Positions 15,430 to 23,301 of a stretch of 64,000 nt of DNA are shown here, in pieces; position 1 is the stretch's first letter, and each line of letters begins with the position of its first letter. The notes under the pieces were generated by a model. The model was not told the DNA's origin and searched no databases. It saw only the letters and a list, made by a program, of their open reading frames with translations. Source of the stretch: JABWCK01 sp043822385 (GTDB lineage: Archaea > Micrarchaeota > Micrarchaeia > Norongarragalinales > Norongarragalinaceae); contig JBDRBT010000015.1 of assembly GCA_043822385.1 (NCBI GenBank), forward strand, positions 1-64,000. The letters are read 5' to 3'. Made by a program: the position numbers and the translations under genes.

Positions 15430-16968
15430 ATGAAGCGCTTACTGTTCTTGCTTTTGTTTGTTTCTTCTGTGCTCGCGGTTTCGCTTGGGCCAAAGGATTT
15501 GCAGCACTCTATTGTTTCAATGAATTTGACTTGGTCTCTTGCTGGGGAGGGTCGCGGGGTTTTCAAGACTTTTTCTTTCCCTGAAACGAGTCAACAAAAA
15601 ATAAGTTTGAATTCCGATTACTCTTTTTCTGTTCAAGAAGGTTTTTCTAGTAATGAATATTTAGTTTTTAGTTTTGATGGGCGTACGGAAATTACTTTAC
15701 GTGTTCTTGCTGACGTGGATTATTCTCGTTCGCCTAGCAAGGTAGTTGACGCGAGTGCTTTTTCTGGCGAGAGTGATTTGGTTTTGTTTGATTCTAGTAT
15801 TTCTAGTACTGCTGCTTCAATAGTAGCGGGGGTTGGGAGTGATTTAGAGAAAACGGTTTTGTTGACTGCGTGGGTTCACAAGTACTTAACGTACGACGAG
15901 TCTTTTTGGGGTGAAAACAAGGATTCGATAACTGTTTTTAACGAGCGTAAGGGTGTTTGTGTTGAGTACTCTCACTTATTGCTTGCTTTGTTGCGTAGCC
16001 AAGGTATTCCTGCTCGCTTGGTTGCGGGGTGGGTTTATTCTGGGGAAGAATGGAATACGCATGCTTGGGTTGAGGCTGCTGTGAATGGTGAGTGGGTTCC
16101 TTTGGATGCGACTTTTAATGAAGCAGTGTTGCTTGATGCTAGCCATATTGCTTTTGCTTTCGGTAGAGACCAGGATGACATTAAAGGCGAGTTGACTAAG
16201 GGTTTTTCTTCTGAAAGAACTGAAAGCGTTTCGATTGTTTCTAATGAGAACTGGAGTTTTTTCGAGGTTGGTTTTAGTGATTTTCCGGTAGATGCTGGTT
16301 CTGAATCAATTATAGTGGTTAAAACGCGTTTGTTTAATGCTGTTAATCGCGCGTTTGCTTTACCCGTTTCTTTAATCGTGCCTAGTTCACCACCTGAGTT
16401 GGCTGTGAGTGTTTTGAGTGATTCTGAAGAACTAGTTTTCTTGAAGCCTGGAGAAGAAAAAATTGTTTCATTCAAAGCGAAATTACCTAGTTTGGAGGAA
16501 GGGTATAATTATAATTTTAGTTTTGGTTTGAAGTCTCTTGGTTTTTTTGAGTCAAAGGTGTTGTCTGCTTCTGTTTTGGGTTCTTCAAACGCGTTGAGAG
16601 AGATTGACGTGTCTAGTGTTGATTACGAGGTTTCTTTGACTGAAGCTAAGATTATTGTTGGCTTGAAGAATTACTTTAACGAGAGTGTTTCAGGCACTGC
16701 TGAATTGTCTTTTTCTAATGAATCTAAACAATTCGTTATTCCGGCGGGTGGTTCAATTAATTTGGTTTTTTCTATTCCTTTTGATTCAGGGGTTAATGGA
16801 GAGTTGTCCGTAACTGCTTTAGGCAAGACGTTGCGGAAGCCCGTGATTTTAGAGTCTCCTCCTGCTTCAGTGATTGAAGAAAGCGAGTTTGATAACTGGG
16901 CGTTTTACGCAATTCTTTTAATATTGTTGTTGGCAGTATTATTGTTGCTGAAACGATTTTTGTTTTAA
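15430..16968 (+). CDS. Exported transglutaminase-like (papain-fold) protein with C-terminal anchor
   Basis: 512 residues: signal peptide (KRLLFLLLFVSSVLAVSL), a transglutaminase core, one or two Ig-like beta domains and a final membrane helix (NWAFYAILLILLLAVLLLLK). The catalytic Cys is in KGVCVEYSHLLLALLRSQGI, the His in WNTHAWVEAAVNGEWVPLD, whose last Asp completes the triad. Archaeal members of this family are usually taken to be surface proteases or peptidoglycan/glycan-linked amidases of unknown substrate. Extracellular location is inferred from the signal and C-terminal anchor. Starts 52 bp after tRNA-Phe. Confidence 0.85.
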   Translation: MKRLLFLLLFVSSVLAVSLGPKDLQHSIVSMNLTWSLAGEGRGVFKTFSFPETSQQKISLNSDYSFSVQEGFSSNEYLVFSFDGRTEITLRVLADVDYSRSPSKVVDASAFSGESDLVLFDSSISSTAASIVAGVGSDLEKTVLLTAWVHKYLTYDESFWGENKDSITVFNERKGVCVEYSHLLLALLRSQGIPARLVAGWVYSGEEWNTHAWVEAAVNGEWVPLDATFNEAVLLDASHIAFAFGRDQDDIKGELTKGFSSERTESVSIVSNENWSFFEVGFSDFPVDAGSESIIVVKTRLFNAVNRAFALPVSLIVPSSPPELAVSVLSDSEELVFLKPGEEKIVSFKAKLPSLEEGYNYNFSFGLKSLGFFESKVLSASVLGSSNALREIDVSSVDYEVSLTEAKIIVGLKNYFNESVSGTAELSFSNESKQFVIPAGGSINLVFSIPFDSGVNGELSVTALGKTLRKPVILESPPASVIEESEFDNWAFYAILLILLLAVLLLLKRFLF

Positions 16969-16978
16969 TGGACTTTAC

Positions 16979-17051
16979 GCGGCGGTCGTTCAGTCTGGTA
17001 GGACTTTAGGTTGCCAATCTAAAAACCCGGGTTCAAATCCCGGCCGCCGCA
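16979..17051 (+). tRNA. tRNA-Gly(GCC)
   Basis: 73 nt: acceptor GCGGCGG/CCGCCGC, D-stem GTTC..GGAC, anticodon arm TTAGG-TTGCCAA-TCTAA (anticodon GCC), T-arm CCGGG-TTCAAAT-CCCGG, A73 at 17051. No intron and no CCA. It begins only 10 bp after the transglutaminase-like gene and is followed by genes of somewhat foreign composition. Confidence 0.95.
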
Positions 17052-17076
17052 CTTTTATTTAAAAAAAATTGATAAC

Positions 17077-17154
17077 ATGGTACGCTTGCAAGAATGGCAA
17101 AACGAAGTGTTTAGTACGTTTGATAATACACGCTTAGCGAGGAATCAGTCATGA
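17077..17154 (+). CDS. Possible 25-codon leader ORF overlapping the B3/B4 gene
   Basis: An ATG at 17077 opens a 25-residue frame starting MVRLQEWQNEVF and ending ARNQS. Its TGA overlaps the ATG of the next gene as ATGA (17151-17154), the arrangement seen in translationally coupled genes. No Shine-Dalgarno of the usual GGTGAT type is seen before it. It could be a coupled leader peptide or the remnant of a truncated gene at the edge of an insertion beside tRNA-Gly. Confidence 0.35.
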   Translation: MVRLQEWQNEVFSTFDNTRLARNQS

Positions 17155-17864
17155 AGTTCGTCATTGATGAAAAGGTTTTTCAGAAATTTTCGTCTTTGAA
17201 TATCGGCGTAATTGTAGCAAGAGACATAAGCAATGTGGGTAATCTAGAGGAAGTTCAACAACAATTGAGGGTAATAGAAAACGAAGTTAGGGCAAACAAT
17301 ACTGTTGAAGCTTTATCTCAAAACCCTAAAATCGACATTTGGAGAAAAGCGTACTCTTCTTTTGGAGCAAAACCTAAAAAGAATAAATCCTCTGTTGAAA
17401 ATCTTTATAGCTTAGTTTTACGAGGCGTAAATTTGAGTCATATCAATAACTTGGTTGATGTTTACAATTTCATTTCGCTTAAGCATATGGTTCCGGTTGG
17501 TGGTGAGGATATTGATAAACTTCAGGGGGATGTTGTTTTGATGTTTGCGGAATCAAATGAGCCCGCAGTTTTACTTCTTGGCGATAAAGAACCGAGCCCG
17601 CCTCATGCTGGAGAAGTTATTTACAAGGATGAGGTTTCCGCGATATGCCGGAGATGGAATTGGCGAGAAGCTGACCGGACAAAACTTACGGAAGAAACAA
17701 AAAATTGCATTTTAGTTATTGAGGGCCTTTCACCAGTAACGAAACGCGATATTGAATCCGTAACGATTGAACTTAAAGAGCTAGTTCAAAAATTTTGCGG
17801 TGGAAACTTAACTTATAAAATTCTTGATGAAACTCAGCCCGAAATGAAACTCGACGGAGTCTAA
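17151..17864 (+). CDS. B3/B4 (PheRS beta-like) domain protein
   Basis: 237 residues equivalent to the stand-alone B3/B4 tRNA-editing-like domain of phenylalanyl-tRNA synthetase beta. Seen: NIGVIVARDISNVGN at the start, NPKIDIWRKAYSSFGAKPKK in the first third, VENLYSLVLRG..LSHINNLVDVYNFISLKHMVPVGGEDID, then EVIYKDEVSAICRRWNWREA and VIEGLSPVTKRDIESV. Such free-standing proteins may edit mischarged tRNA or bind amino acids. The gene follows tRNA-Gly and precedes a methyltransferase by 1 bp. Its codon use is more mixed (AAC, CCG, CGG, AGA) than surrounding genes, consistent with transfer. Confidence 0.85.
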   Translation: MKFVIDEKVFQKFSSLNIGVIVARDISNVGNLEEVQQQLRVIENEVRANNTVEALSQNPKIDIWRKAYSSFGAKPKKNKSSVENLYSLVLRGVNLSHINNLVDVYNFISLKHMVPVGGEDIDKLQGDVVLMFAESNEPAVLLLGDKEPSPPHAGEVIYKDEVSAICRRWNWREADRTKLTEETKNCILVIEGLSPVTKRDIESVTIELKELVQKFCGGNLTYKILDETQPEMKLDGV

Positions 17865-17865
17865 T

Positions 17866-18621
17866 ATGGTTAAAAACATTTTGAAGAAATCTTTTGGAAA
17901 AATAAGTGAGTTGTATGACGAAGTTAGGTTGGACTATCCTGAAGAACTTATTCTTGATGTTATAGCCATGTCCAATCTTTCGCCTAAAGCAAAAATATTG
18001 GAGGTAGGAATTGGAACTGGAAAGGCAACAAAAGCTTTTGCTGAAAAAGGCTATAACCTAACTGCTCTGGATGTTGATAAAGCGCAAATACTCGTTGCAA
18101 AAAAGAATCTTTTAGAGTTTTCAAGCATTGAGTACGTTGTTTGTGCTTTTGAAGATTATTTGCCGAGAAATAAGTTCGATTTGGTTTTTGCGGCGCAGAC
18201 TTTTCATTGGATTAAACCCGAACTAAGACACAAAAAAGTTCATGTTTGCCTTAAAATTGGGGGGTATCTGGCTGTTTTCTCTAATTTTCCGTCAGCAACT
18301 ACAAAATTGGAGTTTGAAATGAGGAAATTATATGCAGAATGCCCTGGTTTCAATAAAGTTGATTACGCGACGTTGAACGTTCTTCAGGAACAACTTGAAA
18401 ACTCTGGTTTTTTTGAAAAAGTAGAAAGAAGAATGTACAAGCGAGATATTGTTTACACTAGAGAAAAATACTTAGGGTTAGTGAATAGTTTTTCATGGAT
18501 TTCGACTTTGCCTGAATTAAAAAAAGAATTACTTTTTGAAAAGGTGAATGAATTATTAGGCGATAATGTTTCTTTGTTGGTACCGACTGAATCGATATTG
18601 TTACTGGCTAAAAACAAGTAA
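17866..18621 (+). CDS. Class I SAM-dependent methyltransferase
   Basis: 251 residues. Motif I is ILEVGIGTGKATKAFAEKGY (residues 45-64), motif II ALDVDKAQILVAKKN and motif IV FDLVFAAQTFHWIKPELRHK, the HWI of which is typical of UbiE/type 11 methyltransferases with unknown small-molecule or tRNA substrates. Two codons separate the start from the stop of the B3/B4 gene, so the two form a pair, perhaps inherited together. Codon use resembles the partner rather than the rest of the window. Confidence 0.85.
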   Translation: MVKNILKKSFGKISELYDEVRLDYPEELILDVIAMSNLSPKAKILEVGIGTGKATKAFAEKGYNLTALDVDKAQILVAKKNLLEFSSIEYVVCAFEDYLPRNKFDLVFAAQTFHWIKPELRHKKVHVCLKIGGYLAVFSNFPSATTKLEFEMRKLYAECPGFNKVDYATLNVLQEQLENSGFFEKVERRMYKRDIVYTREKYLGLVNSFSWISTLPELKKELLFEKVNELLGDNVSLLVPTESILLLAKNK

Positions 18622-18664
18622 GCTTAAGTTGAAGTTGATTAGTATTATTTGTTAGGTGGGTTTG

Positions 18665-19033
18665 ATGGGTAGTGTTTTCGAGTTTAATGATACGTTGCAG
18701 TTGACTATTGAACAAGGTTTTCCTAGAGAATTAGTGTTGGAAAAACACTTGGTTAATTCGTTTAAGGCTAGTGATTTTGCTGGGAAAGTGTTTTCTTTCA
18801 AGGACAAGCAAGGCTTGCGTGTTTTTCACTCGGCGCCTACTCGCGTGTTTTTAGTTCACAACATAAACGGTAAACGGTTGTATTGGGGTCATTGCCACAT
18901 TATTGAGCAAACTATTCATGCGGAAGCTAATACTACTTCAGGAAAATTCATTATAATTAAGCTTTATTCACCTGAACACCAGAAAGCAATGAGCGTGAAT
19001 GAAGTTGATTCGGGGAAAGAGTTTTTCGAGTGA
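18665..19033 (+). CDS. Hypothetical protein, 122 aa
   Basis: Not recognised. Starts MGSVFEFNDTLQLTIEQGFP; a beta-rich body with KVFSFKDKQGLRVFHSAPTR and VFLVHNINGKRLYWGHCHII, ending SPEHQKAMSVNEVD. The His-rich central strand (GHCHIIEQTIHA) looks like a ligand- or metal-binding strand, but no named domain is evident. ATG 18665 is preferred over an upstream GTG. It is followed 20 bp later by a DUF3850/ASCH protein and composition has returned to the local norm. Confidence 0.6.
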   Translation: MGSVFEFNDTLQLTIEQGFPRELVLEKHLVNSFKASDFAGKVFSFKDKQGLRVFHSAPTRVFLVHNINGKRLYWGHCHIIEQTIHAEANTTSGKFIIIKLYSPEHQKAMSVNEVDSGKEFFE

Positions 19034-19053
19034 AAGCTGGTTGGTGTTTTTGA

Positions 19054-19314
19054 ATGAGGATTGAAAAAAAGTGTTGGCCCGCGTTTTTCGAGAAGGTTTT
19101 TAGTGGTGAAAAAACTTTCGAGTTGCGTTTAGCTGATTTTGAGTGCAATTCTGGCGACGTTTTAGTTTTGCGCGAGTGGAATCCTGAAACTAAAGAGTAT
19201 TCCGGGCGGGTTATAGAGAAAACTGTTGGTTTTGTTGTTAAGACTAAGGACGTTCGCTTTTTTTCGAAGGAAGATGTTGATAAATACGGTTTTCAAGTTA
19301 TTTCCTTCAAGTAA
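19054..19314 (+). CDS. ASCH-like DUF3850 protein
   Basis: 86 residues of the ASCH/PUA-like beta-barrel type: KKCWPAFFEKVFSGEKTFEL with RLADFECNSGDVLVLREWNP and YSGRVIEKTVGFVV. The pattern KxW..F..V..G.KTFE.R, then GD.L.L.EW matches DUF3850. ASCH domains bind RNA or nucleotides; specific function is not known. Spacing to the previous gene is 20 bp, suggesting an operon with the unknown 18665 gene. Confidence 0.8.
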   Translation: MRIEKKCWPAFFEKVFSGEKTFELRLADFECNSGDVLVLREWNPETKEYSGRVIEKTVGFVVKTKDVRFFSKEDVDKYGFQVISFK

Positions 19315-19315
19315 A

Positions 19316-19351
19316 ACTATCATTAAAAATTAGTTTGTTTTATACTATCAT
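19316..19351. repeat. Direct repeat ACTATCAT upstream of the ferritin-like gene
   Basis: ACTATCAT occurs at 19316-19323 and again at 19344-19351, 28 bp apart, the second copy ending 13 bp before the ferritin-like start at 19365. The spacing of about two and a half helical turns and the place make it a candidate regulator site. Nothing identifies the binding protein. Confidence 0.3.
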
Positions 19352-19364
19352 AGGGTGAAATGTT

Positions 19365-19856
19365 ATGGGTACTAAAGGAATTGAGATTGCTGGAAAAGAA
19401 GTTAATGCTTTAATTGAATTGTTGAATAAGGCGTTAGCTGACGAGTGGCTTGCTTACTACCAGTACTGGGTTGGCGCGAAAGTAGTTAAGGGTCCAATGA
19501 GGCCTGAAGTGCAAGCAGAGTTAATCGAGCACGCTAATGAAGAATTGCAGCACGCTAACTTGCTTGCTGATCGTATTATTCAATTAGGTGGAACACCTTT
19601 ATTGAATCCTAAAGTTTTTTCTGAAAAAGGCAATTGTGGTTATGAAGAACCGAAAGATCCTTTCGTGGGAAAGATTCTGGAACAAAACATTAAGGGTGAA
19701 CAATGCGCTATTCAAGTGTATAGTGATATTCTCCAGAAGTTGAAGGGTTCTAGCGACGTTATTTCTTTCAACATGATTAGGAAAATCATGGAGGATGAAG
19801 TAAAACACGAGCAAGACTTAGAAGACTTGAAGGAAGACTTAGCTTTATTGAAGTAA
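19365..19856 (+). CDS. Ferritin-like / DPS-type di-iron protein
   Basis: 163 residues forming a four-helix bundle. Helix 1 has NKALADEWLAYYQYWVG (Glu ligand), helix 2 EVQAELIEHANEELQHANLL (E..EE.QH, the di-iron ligand motif), helix 3 ILEQNIKGEQCAIQVYSDIL and helix 4 IMEDEVKHEQDLEDLKEDL (E..H). This is the archaeal DPS-like/bacterioferritin-related group, which stores iron or detoxifies peroxide. It has its own short promoter region with direct repeats, which could answer to iron or oxidants. Cytoplasmic. Confidence 0.88.
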   Translation: MGTKGIEIAGKEVNALIELLNKALADEWLAYYQYWVGAKVVKGPMRPEVQAELIEHANEELQHANLLADRIIQLGGTPLLNPKVFSEKGNCGYEEPKDPFVGKILEQNIKGEQCAIQVYSDILQKLKGSSDVISFNMIRKIMEDEVKHEQDLEDLKEDLALLK

Positions 19857-19862
19857 CTTTCT

Positions 19863-20126
19863 TTATTTTTTAAAGTGTTTCAACCAGATTTTCTTGAAGA
19901 AAGGTAGTGATAAAGTTGATATTACGAATGCTAGTGCTGGAACTATGGCGTTAATTGAGGGGTTAGGTAGGTTCATTGCGTAAAAGTAGATTGTTATTGC
20001 CGCGTAAGTTAATATGAAAATAACTATTTTTCTAGCCCAGCTGGTTTCCCATCCTTTCTCGTTTTCAACTCGCGCGTTTCGCGCTTGAATTTGTTTTACT
20101 ATTTTTTCTAATTCCTTAATATTCAT
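19863..20126 (-). CDS. Small membrane protein, 87 aa
   Basis: Not recognised. A basic N-terminal cytoplasmic helix (NIKELEKIVKQIQARNARVE) is followed by two membrane segments (KIVIFILTYAAITIYFYAMN and INAIVPALAFVISTLSLPFF) and a short Lys-rich tail. Convergent with the ferritin-like gene and immediately downstream of the MetRS-beta-like gene (4-bp gap), likely the same transcript. Confidence 0.65.
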   Translation of the reverse strand: MNIKELEKIVKQIQARNARVENEKGWETSWARKIVIFILTYAAITIYFYAMNLPNPSINAIVPALAFVISTLSLPFFKKIWLKHFKK

Positions 20127-20130
20127 TTAA

Positions 20131-20463
20131 TCAACTTATTTTGCTTCCTTCTTTTATTTCTTTTTCTGGCGTTAATAAAACAACTTGCGAATCGTCTTCA
20201 GTGCTTGCGGCTAAGAGCATGCCGTTGCTTTCGATTCCCTTGATTTTTCTCGGCGCTAAATTCGCGATTACAATAACTTGTTTTCCTAGTAATTCATCTA
20301 AAGCATAGTAGTCTGCTATTCCTGCGCATAAGGTTCGTTCTTCATCTCCTAGTGAAACTAGTAATTTCAATAAGCGAGTTGTGCCTTCAACGCGTTCTAC
20401 TTCGAGTATTTTCCCAACTCGCAAGTCGAGTTTAGTAAAGTCCTCGTAAGTAATTTCCGTCAT
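20131..20463 (-). CDS. MetRS beta-like tRNA-binding OB domain protein
   Basis: 110 residues equivalent to the C-terminal tRNA-binding domain of methionyl-tRNA synthetase (also EMAPII/CsaA type). Seen: ITYEDFTKLDLRVGKILEVE, RLLKLLVSLGDEERTLCAGI, KQVIVIANLAPRKIKGIESN and GMLLAASTEDD. In several archaea this domain is encoded separately and binds MetRS or tRNA in trans. No catalytic domain is linked here. It lies 11 bp after the HTH-type regulator gene. Confidence 0.88.
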   Translation of the reverse strand: MTEITYEDFTKLDLRVGKILEVERVEGTTRLLKLLVSLGDEERTLCAGIADYYALDELLGKQVIVIANLAPRKIKGIESNGMLLAASTEDDSQVVLLTPEKEIKEGSKIS

Positions 20464-20474
20464 TTAATCCCTCT

Positions 20475-21365
20475 TTACTCTAGTATTTCTACTGCGTCAA
20501 CTATCCCGTCACCGTCTTCATCAAATCCTTGCACTACTTTAGCGAACACGCTGGAATCAAACGCGTTTCCTTTTTCTAATTCCACTCTGTTTTTGTATAC
20601 TGCCATTGTGGCTACGCGAGTGGCTGCGTGGTTGCTGCCTGCTATTACGAGGATTCTTTTTTCTTTATTGAATGGGTTTTCAATGCTTTCAATAAATCCA
20701 ATGTTTTCTGAGTACGTTTTTTTCGATAGTTTCGAGTAAACATCAAAGCGTTTAGTAAAGTGAATTGGTAAGAAATCGTTTATTTGTTCTGCTAGAGTGT
20801 TTACTTTCAAACCGCCTAAAACAATCAAGTTTTCTTTCTTGTTTTTTTCTTTTAGTTCGGTGTCAAGCAAGTACAAGGGGTGGATGAATGAGCAGTACTG
20901 TCCTAAGTACGCGCTTAATTCTAAAGCAGAGAATTCAGAGCCTCGCGAACGGTACTTGCCGTGTGGTTCTGGTGAGCCTATCACGAAAAAACCGTCGAAA
21001 CGGCTTTTTTTAATGAATGGTTTCAGGAAAGATGGCGCTAAAGCGGTTTTAGGTCGGTACGTATTCCAGTTTTTTTTGATTATTACTGCTAAAGCGTCGG
21101 TAGTGCACTCGAATTTCTTGGCTAGAGCGCCTTGTTTTTCTTCAACTCCCGTTTGTTGAATTAAGCCGTGTTGCTTCAATAACTTCATGTGGTAGTAAAC
21201 AGTCTGGTCGTGCATTTTGAGTTCGCGCGCTAGGTCTGCAGAATGCATTGGTTCTCTTGCTAGTACTGCCAGTATCTTTAATCGGTCTTGGGATAGAATG
21301 GACAAGTCGCTTTCGCTGACTTCAATTGCATCCAGCGATTTGTCTTCTTGAACGATTTTAATCAT
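20475..21365 (-). CDS. Winged-helix transcription regulator fused to an S-layer-like domain
   Basis: 296 residues. Residues 20-100 form an ArsR-type winged helix (LSQDRLKILAVLAREPMHSA, DLARELKMHDQTVYYHMKLL). The C-terminal half has alpha/beta repeats including NLIVLGGLKVNTLAEQINDF and RILVIAGSNHAATRVATMAV, which resemble the last module of archaeal S-layer and related proteins. The protein ends with an EF-hand/dockerin-like loop, DEDGDGIVDAVEILE. There is no signal peptide, so it is probably cytoplasmic. It may sense a ligand through the C-terminal module. Promoter: AT-rich sequence just upstream, divergent from glmS. Confidence 0.78.
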   Translation of the reverse strand: MIKIVQEDKSLDAIEVSESDLSILSQDRLKILAVLAREPMHSADLARELKMHDQTVYYHMKLLKQHGLIQQTGVEEKQGALAKKFECTTDALAVIIKKNWNTYRPKTALAPSFLKPFIKKSRFDGFFVIGSPEPHGKYRSRGSEFSALELSAYLGQYCSFIHPLYLLDTELKEKNKKENLIVLGGLKVNTLAEQINDFLPIHFTKRFDVYSKLSKKTYSENIGFIESIENPFNKEKRILVIAGSNHAATRVATMAVYKNRVELEKGNAFDSSVFAKVVQGFDEDGDGIVDAVEILE

Positions 21366-21440
21366 TTTAGTAATATTATTACGAATTTTTTTATAAACTT
21401 ATTGTTTATTTGTTGTCTTTATCAAAAAATGTTGTTTGGA

Positions 21441-21540
21441 GTATTTAAACGCGCGTCTAGTTGATTACTAAGTAATCTTTCTCACGCGACCACTTTGAGA
21501 CAAAAGGGCGGAAAACCGCCTTTGTTTTTATTTTTTTATT
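21441..21540 (+). promoter_or_regulatory. glmS promoter and leader with terminator-like hairpin
   Basis: A TATA box GTATTTAAAC lies at 21441-21450, so transcripts should begin near 21470-21475. The leader then holds an 8-bp stem, AAGGGCGG (21504-21511) / CCGCCTTT (21516-21523), with an AAAA loop, and a run dominated by U (21524-21540). This is the form of an intrinsic terminator, placed 15 bp before the glmS start. Either a short leader RNA ends here or the hairpin controls read-through into the UDP-GlcNAc operon. No glmS-ribozyme-like fold was recognised. Confidence 0.55.
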
Positions 21541-21554
21541 AGGGGGTTTCATCT

Positions 21555-23297
21555 TTGTGCGGAATAATTGGGTACGTTGGTTTTAGGCAAGCGTCGCCTT
21601 TGTTGATTAATGGATTGAAAAAGCTAGATTACCGGGGTTATGATTCTGCTGGCTTAGCTGTTTTTGAAAACGTGCTAGTAATTAAGAAGCAAACTGGTTT
21701 TGTTGATGCGCTTGGTGACTGCAATTTTCCAGGCACCGTGGGAATTGCTCACACGCGTTGGGCTACTCACGGTTGTGTTTCGCAAGCGAATGCGCATCCT
21801 CACTCGTCTGGAAAAATAGTGATTGTTCACAACGGAATTATTTCTAATTACGCGTTTTTGAAAAAAAAGCTAGTTGGCGAGGGATTCGTTTTTTCTTCAG
21901 AAACTGATTCTGAAGTAATCGCTCACTTGATTGATTCTAAAGCAGGTAGTTTGCTTGAAGCAGTCAAGCAAACTGTTTCAGAACTAGAAGGTAGTTTTGC
22001 TTTCCTTGCTTTCTCGCAGTCAGAACCAAATGTGGTTGTTGGCGCTAGGAAAGATAGTCCATTGATTGTTGGCGTTAACGAGGGAGAGTGTTTTTTAGCT
22101 AGTGATGCCACGCCTTTAGCTGGGTTAGTTGAAAAAGTTTTTTACTTGAATGACTGTGAAATCGTTGTTGCAGGCAAGGGAACCACTAGTTTTTACGATT
22201 TTTCCGGTAAGGAATTAAAGACGGAGCCTGTTTTTTTGTCTTTAAGCGAGGAAAGTGTTTCTTTGAATGGTTATTCTCACTTTATGTTAAAGGAAATACT
22301 TGAGCAGCCGGCTTCTATTCGAAGGACTTTAATGCAGGATGAAGAAAAACTAAAAGAAATTTCTAACTTAATAAAAAACAGCGAGAGCGTTTTCTTGGTT
22401 GCTTGTGGCACTTCTTTCCACTCGTGTTTATTTGCTAAAAAATTGTTTTTTGAGGCTGGAAAGCACGTTGAAGTAGTGCTTGGTTCTGAGTTTGATTTTA
22501 TTGCTGAAAAAATTACTGAAAACGCGTTAGTTATTGGCGTTTCTCAAAGCGGGGAAACTGCAGACGTGTTAATGCCTTTAAAGAAAGCTAAAGCCGGGGG
22601 CGCTAGAATACTTGCGTTAGTTAATGTTGTGGGTTCTAGTTTAGCTCGGTTGGCGGATGCATCGCTTTACTTTAATTGCGGGCCTGAATTGAGTGTTGCT
22701 TCAACTAAAGTGTTTTCAAGCCAGTTGGCTTTATTTTACTTGCTTGTAGGTAGCATGAAGAACGAGTTTGTTGAAGCGCGAAGTGATTTAGAGGAAACTA
22801 GTTTTTTGATTGAAGAGAATATTGATTACTGGAATGAAGAAACTAAGTGTTTAGCTGGGCTTATTTACGAAAAAAGCGATGTTTATTTTATTGGCAGGGG
22901 TTTGAATTATCCAATTGCTTTAGAAGGGGCTTTGAAGTTGAAGGAAGTGTCTTACGCGCACGCTGAAGGAATGCCTGCTGGAGAATTAAAACACGGGACT
23001 CTTGCTTTGGTTAGTTCTGGAACGCCGGTTGTATTATTGAATGTGCAAGATGATTCTTTTATTGATTCTCTTGCTAATGGTTTAGAAACAAAAGCCAGGG
23101 GAGCTTTTTTGATTGGTTTGAGTGAAGTTGAGTCTGAAGATTACGATTTCTTCATTAAGTTGCCTGAAACGAAAAAGAATCTAAAGCCCTTGTTGGAGAT
23201 ACTTCCTTTGCAATTGCTTGCGTTTCATTCAGCAGTTTTGCGTGGTTGTAATCCTGACAAACCCCGGAATTTAGCTAAGAGTTGTACGGTGAAGTGA
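21555..23297 (+). CDS. glmS: Glucosamine-fructose-6-phosphate aminotransferase
   Basis: Converts fructose-6-phosphate and glutamine into glucosamine-6-phosphate. The start is TTG followed by Cys (MCGIIGYVG), the N-terminal nucleophile, so the start is certain. Glutaminase: VGIAHTRWATHG, ANAHPHSSGKIVIVHNGIIS, FSSETDSEVIAHL. Two SIS domains follow: VFLVACGTSFHSCLFAKKLF with VIGVSQSGETADVLMPLK, and YFIGRGLNYPIALEGALKLK. It ends with NLAKSCTVK, equivalent to the usual LAKSVTVE. At 580 residues it is slightly shorter than bacterial GlmS. It is first of a four-gene cluster (to 26055) for UDP-GlcNAc-type precursors. Confidence 0.95.
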   Translation: MCGIIGYVGFRQASPLLINGLKKLDYRGYDSAGLAVFENVLVIKKQTGFVDALGDCNFPGTVGIAHTRWATHGCVSQANAHPHSSGKIVIVHNGIISNYAFLKKKLVGEGFVFSSETDSEVIAHLIDSKAGSLLEAVKQTVSELEGSFAFLAFSQSEPNVVVGARKDSPLIVGVNEGECFLASDATPLAGLVEKVFYLNDCEIVVAGKGTTSFYDFSGKELKTEPVFLSLSEESVSLNGYSHFMLKEILEQPASIRRTLMQDEEKLKEISNLIKNSESVFLVACGTSFHSCLFAKKLFFEAGKHVEVVLGSEFDFIAEKITENALVIGVSQSGETADVLMPLKKAKAGGARILALVNVVGSSLARLADASLYFNCGPELSVASTKVFSSQLALFYLLVGSMKNEFVEARSDLEETSFLIEENIDYWNEETKCLAGLIYEKSDVYFIGRGLNYPIALEGALKLKEVSYAHAEGMPAGELKHGTLALVSSGTPVVLLNVQDDSFIDSLANGLETKARGAFLIGLSEVESEDYDFFIKLPETKKNLKPLLEILPLQLLAFHSAVLRGCNPDKPRNLAKSCTVK

Positions 23298-23301
23298 AAA
23301 A

